Below, one piece after another: positions 61,376 through 64,000 of a DNA stretch of 64,000 nt. The notes beneath the pieces were generated by a model that did no database searches, was not told the origin of the DNA, and worked only from the letters and a program-made list of their open reading frames with translations. The position numbers were made by a program, and so were the translations under genes. The DNA is from Saccharopolyspora spinosa NRRL 18395. Lineage in GTDB: Bacteria > Actinomycetota > Actinomycetes > Mycobacteriales > Pseudonocardiaceae. The stretch lies in contig NZ_GL877882.1 of the NCBI RefSeq assembly GCF_000194155.1, positions 320,233-384,232 of the forward strand. The letters are read 5' to 3'. Positions within the stretch are counted from its first letter, which is position 1. Each line of letters starts with the position of its first letter.

Positions 61376-62311
61376 ATGCGCCCTTCAACGAAGAAGGTCC
61401 GTGCGCGATTCCGCCGCACTGCGGGGATCGCGGTGGTGCTTCTCGTCGTTCCGCTCGCACTCAGTGCTTGCGGCAGCAACACTTCGGGCTCCTCGACCGC
61501 AGGAGGATCCAGCGCGACCAGGGTGGCGGAGATCGCCGACCTGGTGCCGGCACGGATCCGTAACAGCGGGACGCTCCGGGTGGCAGTGCCGGATGGCTCG
61601 GCACCGCTGGCTTCGGTGAACGACTCCGGTCAGCCGGTGGGTATGGACGTCGACATGGCCAACGCTTTCGGCGGCCTGATGGGGCTGAAGGTCGAGATCA
61701 CCCCGGGGTCGTTCGACTCCCAGATTCCTGGCCTGCAGTCCGGCAAATTCGACATCGCGATGGGTGAGTACTACATAACCGCGGCGCGACTCGCTTCGGT
61801 AGACTTCGTCTCCGGCTGGCGCGACTACAGCAGTTTCGCAACCCGGGCCGACGACACATACACACCCAAGCTCCCCAGCGAGCTGTGCGGTCATGGGATC
61901 GGTGTGCTGAAGGGCTCGGCGGAAGAGGCGAGCGTCCAGGAGTTCAATACCAAGTCGTGCGGGGGCCACCCGATGACGATCGGTTCCTTCCCCGACCAGG
62001 CTGCTTCGTTCCTGGCGCTAAACAGTCAGCGCATCGACGCGGTCGTCACCGGTCGCGGACCGCTCGAGGCCGCGGCGGCTCAGAACAAGTCGTTCAAGAT
62101 CACCGGCGAGATGGGCGGTGGCCCGACCGCGGTCGCGGTCGCACGTACTGCTGACAACGCCGACATGCTCAAGGCGATTCAGATGGCGTACGACAAACTC
62201 GTCGCCGACGGGACCTACGGCGCGATCCTGAAGCAGTGGAAAACCGATTATGGCGCCGTTCCCACGGCGACGATCTACACCAAGGATTCCACGCCGCCGA
62301 ACTACTCCTGA
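61376..62311 (+). CDS. Polar amino-acid ABC solute-binding lipoprotein
   Basis: The 311-residue protein has a basic, hydrophobic signal peptide with a lipobox (LSACGS, lipidated Cys32) and a family 3 binding fold (IRNSGTLRVAVPDGSAPLAS, GMDVDMANAFGGLMGLKVEI, GAILKQWKTDYG). The ATG follows GGAGGAAG. It captures an amino acid or opine-like compound outside the cell for the permease and ATPase that follow. Confidence 0.93.
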   Translation: MRPSTKKVRARFRRTAGIAVVLLVVPLALSACGSNTSGSSTAGGSSATRVAEIADLVPARIRNSGTLRVAVPDGSAPLASVNDSGQPVGMDVDMANAFGGLMGLKVEITPGSFDSQIPGLQSGKFDIAMGEYYITAARLASVDFVSGWRDYSSFATRADDTYTPKLPSELCGHGIGVLKGSAEEASVQEFNTKSCGGHPMTIGSFPDQAASFLALNSQRIDAVVTGRGPLEAAAAQNKSFKITGEMGGGPTAVAVARTADNADMLKAIQMAYDKLVADGTYGAILKQWKTDYGAVPTATIYTKDSTPPNYS

Positions 62312-62372
62312 CGTTGCCCTGGTCGGCCCGACGGTGTCGGCGTGACCAAGCAAACGCGCAGAGGAGAAGAGC

Positions 62373-63341
62373 ATGACTCAGCAAGCAACACATGGAGGAC
62401 GAGCCGTGCCGAGCACTGCAGAGCGCGTGGCGGGCGACGAACTGCAGGCCGTGCCGCGGAGGCATCCCTGGCGGGTCGTCACCGCGCTGGTCATCGCGGT
62501 CTTCATCGCGAAGTTCGTCCAGATTCTCTTCACCAACCCGCGATTCCAGTGGGACGTCGTCGGCCACTACCTGACGTTCGACAACATTCTCCAGGGCCTC
62601 GTTCGCACGCTGATGATCACTGCTGCATCGATGGCGATCGGCATCCTTGGTGGCATCGTCCTCGCGGCGATGCGGCGATCCGCCAACCCGGTGGTCTCCT
62701 CGACCGCGTGGACCTACATCTGGTTCTTCCGCGGCACTCCGGTTCTCGTGCAGCTCATCTTCTGGTTCAACCTCTCGGCGCTGTTTCCGTCGATCAGCAT
62801 CGGTATCCCGTTCGGCCCCCAGTTCTTCGAATTCAACGCCAACTCGGTGATCTCTGTATATGTCGCGGCGATCCTCGGTCTGGGGCTCAACGAGGCGGCC
62901 TACATGTCCGAGATCGTCCGGTCCGGCCTGAACAGCGTCGACCGTGGCCAGACCGAGGCGGCCCACGCGCTCGGCATGCCGGGCTGGCTCACTTTCCGTC
63001 GCATTGTGCTCCCGCAGGCGATGCGAGTCATCATCCCGCCGACCGGCAACCAGGTCATCGGCATGCTCAAGACCACCGCGCTGGTCAGCGTGATCGCGCT
63101 GCCGGACCTGCTCTACTCCGCGCAGCTGATCTACAACCGTAACTTCAACCCAATCCCATTGCTGATCGTCGCCAGCCTCTGGTACCTGCTGCTCACCACA
63201 ATTCTCTCCATTGCGCAGCACTACATCGAGCGACATTTCAACCGCGGTCAGCTTGGCGAACGCGGCGGTTCTGAAGGGCGCCGCTGGCGCCGGAAGGACT
63301 CTGGACCGCTGACCCCGGGTACGGAAGGAGCGGGACGATGA
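62373..63341 (+). CDS. Polar amino-acid ABC permease (HisM/GlnP-like)
   Basis: The 322-residue membrane protein has five or more helices and the coupling loop EAAHALGMPGWLTFRRIVLPQAM of the HEQRO-type amino-acid permeases (EAA-G). A longer hydrophilic N-terminus precedes the first helix. The ATG has GAGGAGAAG upstream. Its TGA overlaps the ATPase start as ATGA. Confidence 0.93.
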   Translation: MTQQATHGGRAVPSTAERVAGDELQAVPRRHPWRVVTALVIAVFIAKFVQILFTNPRFQWDVVGHYLTFDNILQGLVRTLMITAASMAIGILGGIVLAAMRRSANPVVSSTAWTYIWFFRGTPVLVQLIFWFNLSALFPSISIGIPFGPQFFEFNANSVISVYVAAILGLGLNEAAYMSEIVRSGLNSVDRGQTEAAHALGMPGWLTFRRIVLPQAMRVIIPPTGNQVIGMLKTTALVSVIALPDLLYSAQLIYNRNFNPIPLLIVASLWYLLLTTILSIAQHYIERHFNRGQLGERGGSEGRRWRRKDSGPLTPGTEGAGR

Positions 63342-64000
63342 CACCTACGCCTTACGTGGTCGCAGAGGCGCTTTACAAGAGCTACGGTCAGGTCGAGGTG
63401 CTGACTGGCGTCGATCTGGAGGTGAACGCGGGCGAGGTGGTCTGCATCATCGGCCCCTCCGGTTCTGGCAAGAGCACCTTCCTGCGCTGCGTCAATCACC
63501 TGGAGCAGGTCAACGGAGGCCGGCTCCAGGTCGGCGGCGAGTATGTCGGCTACCGGCAGAACGGCCGCAAGCTGCACGAGTTGTCGCCGCGGGAGACCGC
63601 CAGGCGCCGCGAAGACATCGGCATGGTCTTCCAGCAGTTCAACCTGTTCCCGCACATGACCGTGCTGCAGAACATCATCGAGGCGCCGGTCCGGGTCCGG
63701 AGGATCCCGAGGCACGAGGCGGTCGCGACCGCGCGCGACCTGCTGGCGAAGGTGGGCCTTGCCGATCGTGAGGATGCCTACCCCCGCCAGCTCTCCGGCG
63801 GTCAGGCGCAACGCATCGCGATCGCCCGGGCGCTGGCGATGAAGCCGAAGCTGATGCTCTTCGACGAGCCGACGTCGGCGCTCGACCCCGAGCTGGTGGG
63901 CGAGGTGCTCGCGGTGATGAAGCAGCTTGCCCTCGACGGCATGACCATGATCGTGGTCACCCACGAGCTGGGGTTCGCCCGTGAGGTCGCCGACAAGGTC
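63338..64000 (+). CDS. Polar amino-acid ABC ATPase (GlnQ-like), runs off window
   Basis: The visible 221 residues include Walker A GPSGSGKST near residue 40, the Q-loop VFQQFNLFPHMTVL, signature LSGGQAQR, Walker B LMLFDEPTSALDP and the switch histidine in VVTHELGFARE. Only a short C-terminal part is missing. It completes the three-part importer that follows the racemase and FAD oxidoreductase genes. Confidence 0.94.
   Translation, partial: MTPTPYVVAEALYKSYGQVEVLTGVDLEVNAGEVVCIIGPSGSGKSTFLRCVNHLEQVNGGRLQVGGEYVGYRQNGRKLHELSPRETARRREDIGMVFQQFNLFPHMTVLQNIIEAPVRVRRIPRHEAVATARDLLAKVGLADREDAYPRQLSGGQAQRIAIARALAMKPKLMLFDEPTSALDPELVGEVLAVMKQLALDGMTMIVVTHELGFAREVADKV

Overview
The window is a 64 kb high-GC (about 70 %) chromosomal segment from a filamentous actinomycete. 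Abundant GTG/TTG starts, very high third-position GC, an SsgA-like sporulation-regulator fragment, an actinobacterial kdp locus and actinobacterial transposase relics point to the Pseudonocardiaceae (Amycolatopsis / Saccharopolyspora / Pseudonocardia-like). This is inferred from protein style only; there is no rRNA to settle it. No tRNA, rRNA or CRISPR array was seen.

Layout. (1) 1-12.4 kb: a small orphan biosynthetic locus. A divergent acyl-CoA dehydrogenase faces an AMP-ligase/ketoreductase/carrier-protein megaenzyme, followed by a small unknown protein, a free-standing ACP, a TrpB2-type PLP enzyme, an SGNH-like protein, a GT-C membrane glycosyltransferase and an ABC exporter. (2) 12.7-13.5 kb: a DUF3626 protein. 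(3) 14.0-22.4 kb: a six-gene catabolic operon (LLM flavin monooxygenase, RibBA, flavin reductase, CaiB-type CoA-transferase, HMG-CoA-lyase-like enzyme, aldehyde dehydrogenase) divergent from an AraC regulator. (4) 22.7-31.1 kb: the potassium operon kdpFABC-DE with two extra small membrane-protein genes in front. (5) 31.2-32.1 kb: an enoyl-CoA hydratase.

(6) 32.0-41.0 kb: the most interesting part. A minus-strand operon is preceded by a clear promoter (TTGACA, 17 nt, CAATGT) and a textbook cobalamin riboswitch. Its main gene junctions overlap by 1-4 nt. The genes encode a DUF4213/DUF364 putative heavy-metal chelation protein, a CysK/SbnA-like PLP enzyme, an MFS exporter, a complete peptide/nickel-type ABC importer and a broken methyltransferase-like gene. 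Make, export and re-import a small ligand, switched off by vitamin B12, is what a cobalt metallophore system would look like. No cobaltophore operon of this kind is known to me with certainty.

(7) 41.3-43.6 kb: prpB and prpC with a scrambled ScfR-type regulator gene fused to the 5' end of prpB. (8) 43.7-52.6 kb: a frameshifted second aldehyde dehydrogenase, a split TPP-dependent 2-oxoacid decarboxylase, an aminotransferase, a LysR regulator, and an MFS-pxpABC operon for 5-oxoproline. The same 13-bp palindrome AGAAYGCTGTTCT lies in front of the LysR/aminotransferase pair and in front of the MFS-pxpABC operon, which suggests one LysR regulon. (9) 52.7-58.7 kb: a mobile-element graveyard holding a truncated IS1182-type transposase, IS4-, IS5- and integrase-type relics and IS21-like end repeats. 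Within it sit a TetR/ketopantoate-reductase-like pair with twin operators, a truncated SsgA-like gene and a small secreted protein. (10) 58.8-64 kb: a proline-racemase-family enzyme, an FAD oxidoreductase and a polar amino-acid ABC transporter. A shared operator sequence lies upstream of both the racemase and the transporter.

Several genes carry single frameshifts (second ALDH, the ABC solute-binding protein, the MFS C-terminus, the ketopantoate-reductase-like gene). Either there is real decay around the mobile elements or there are residual indel errors in the assembly; reads would decide.
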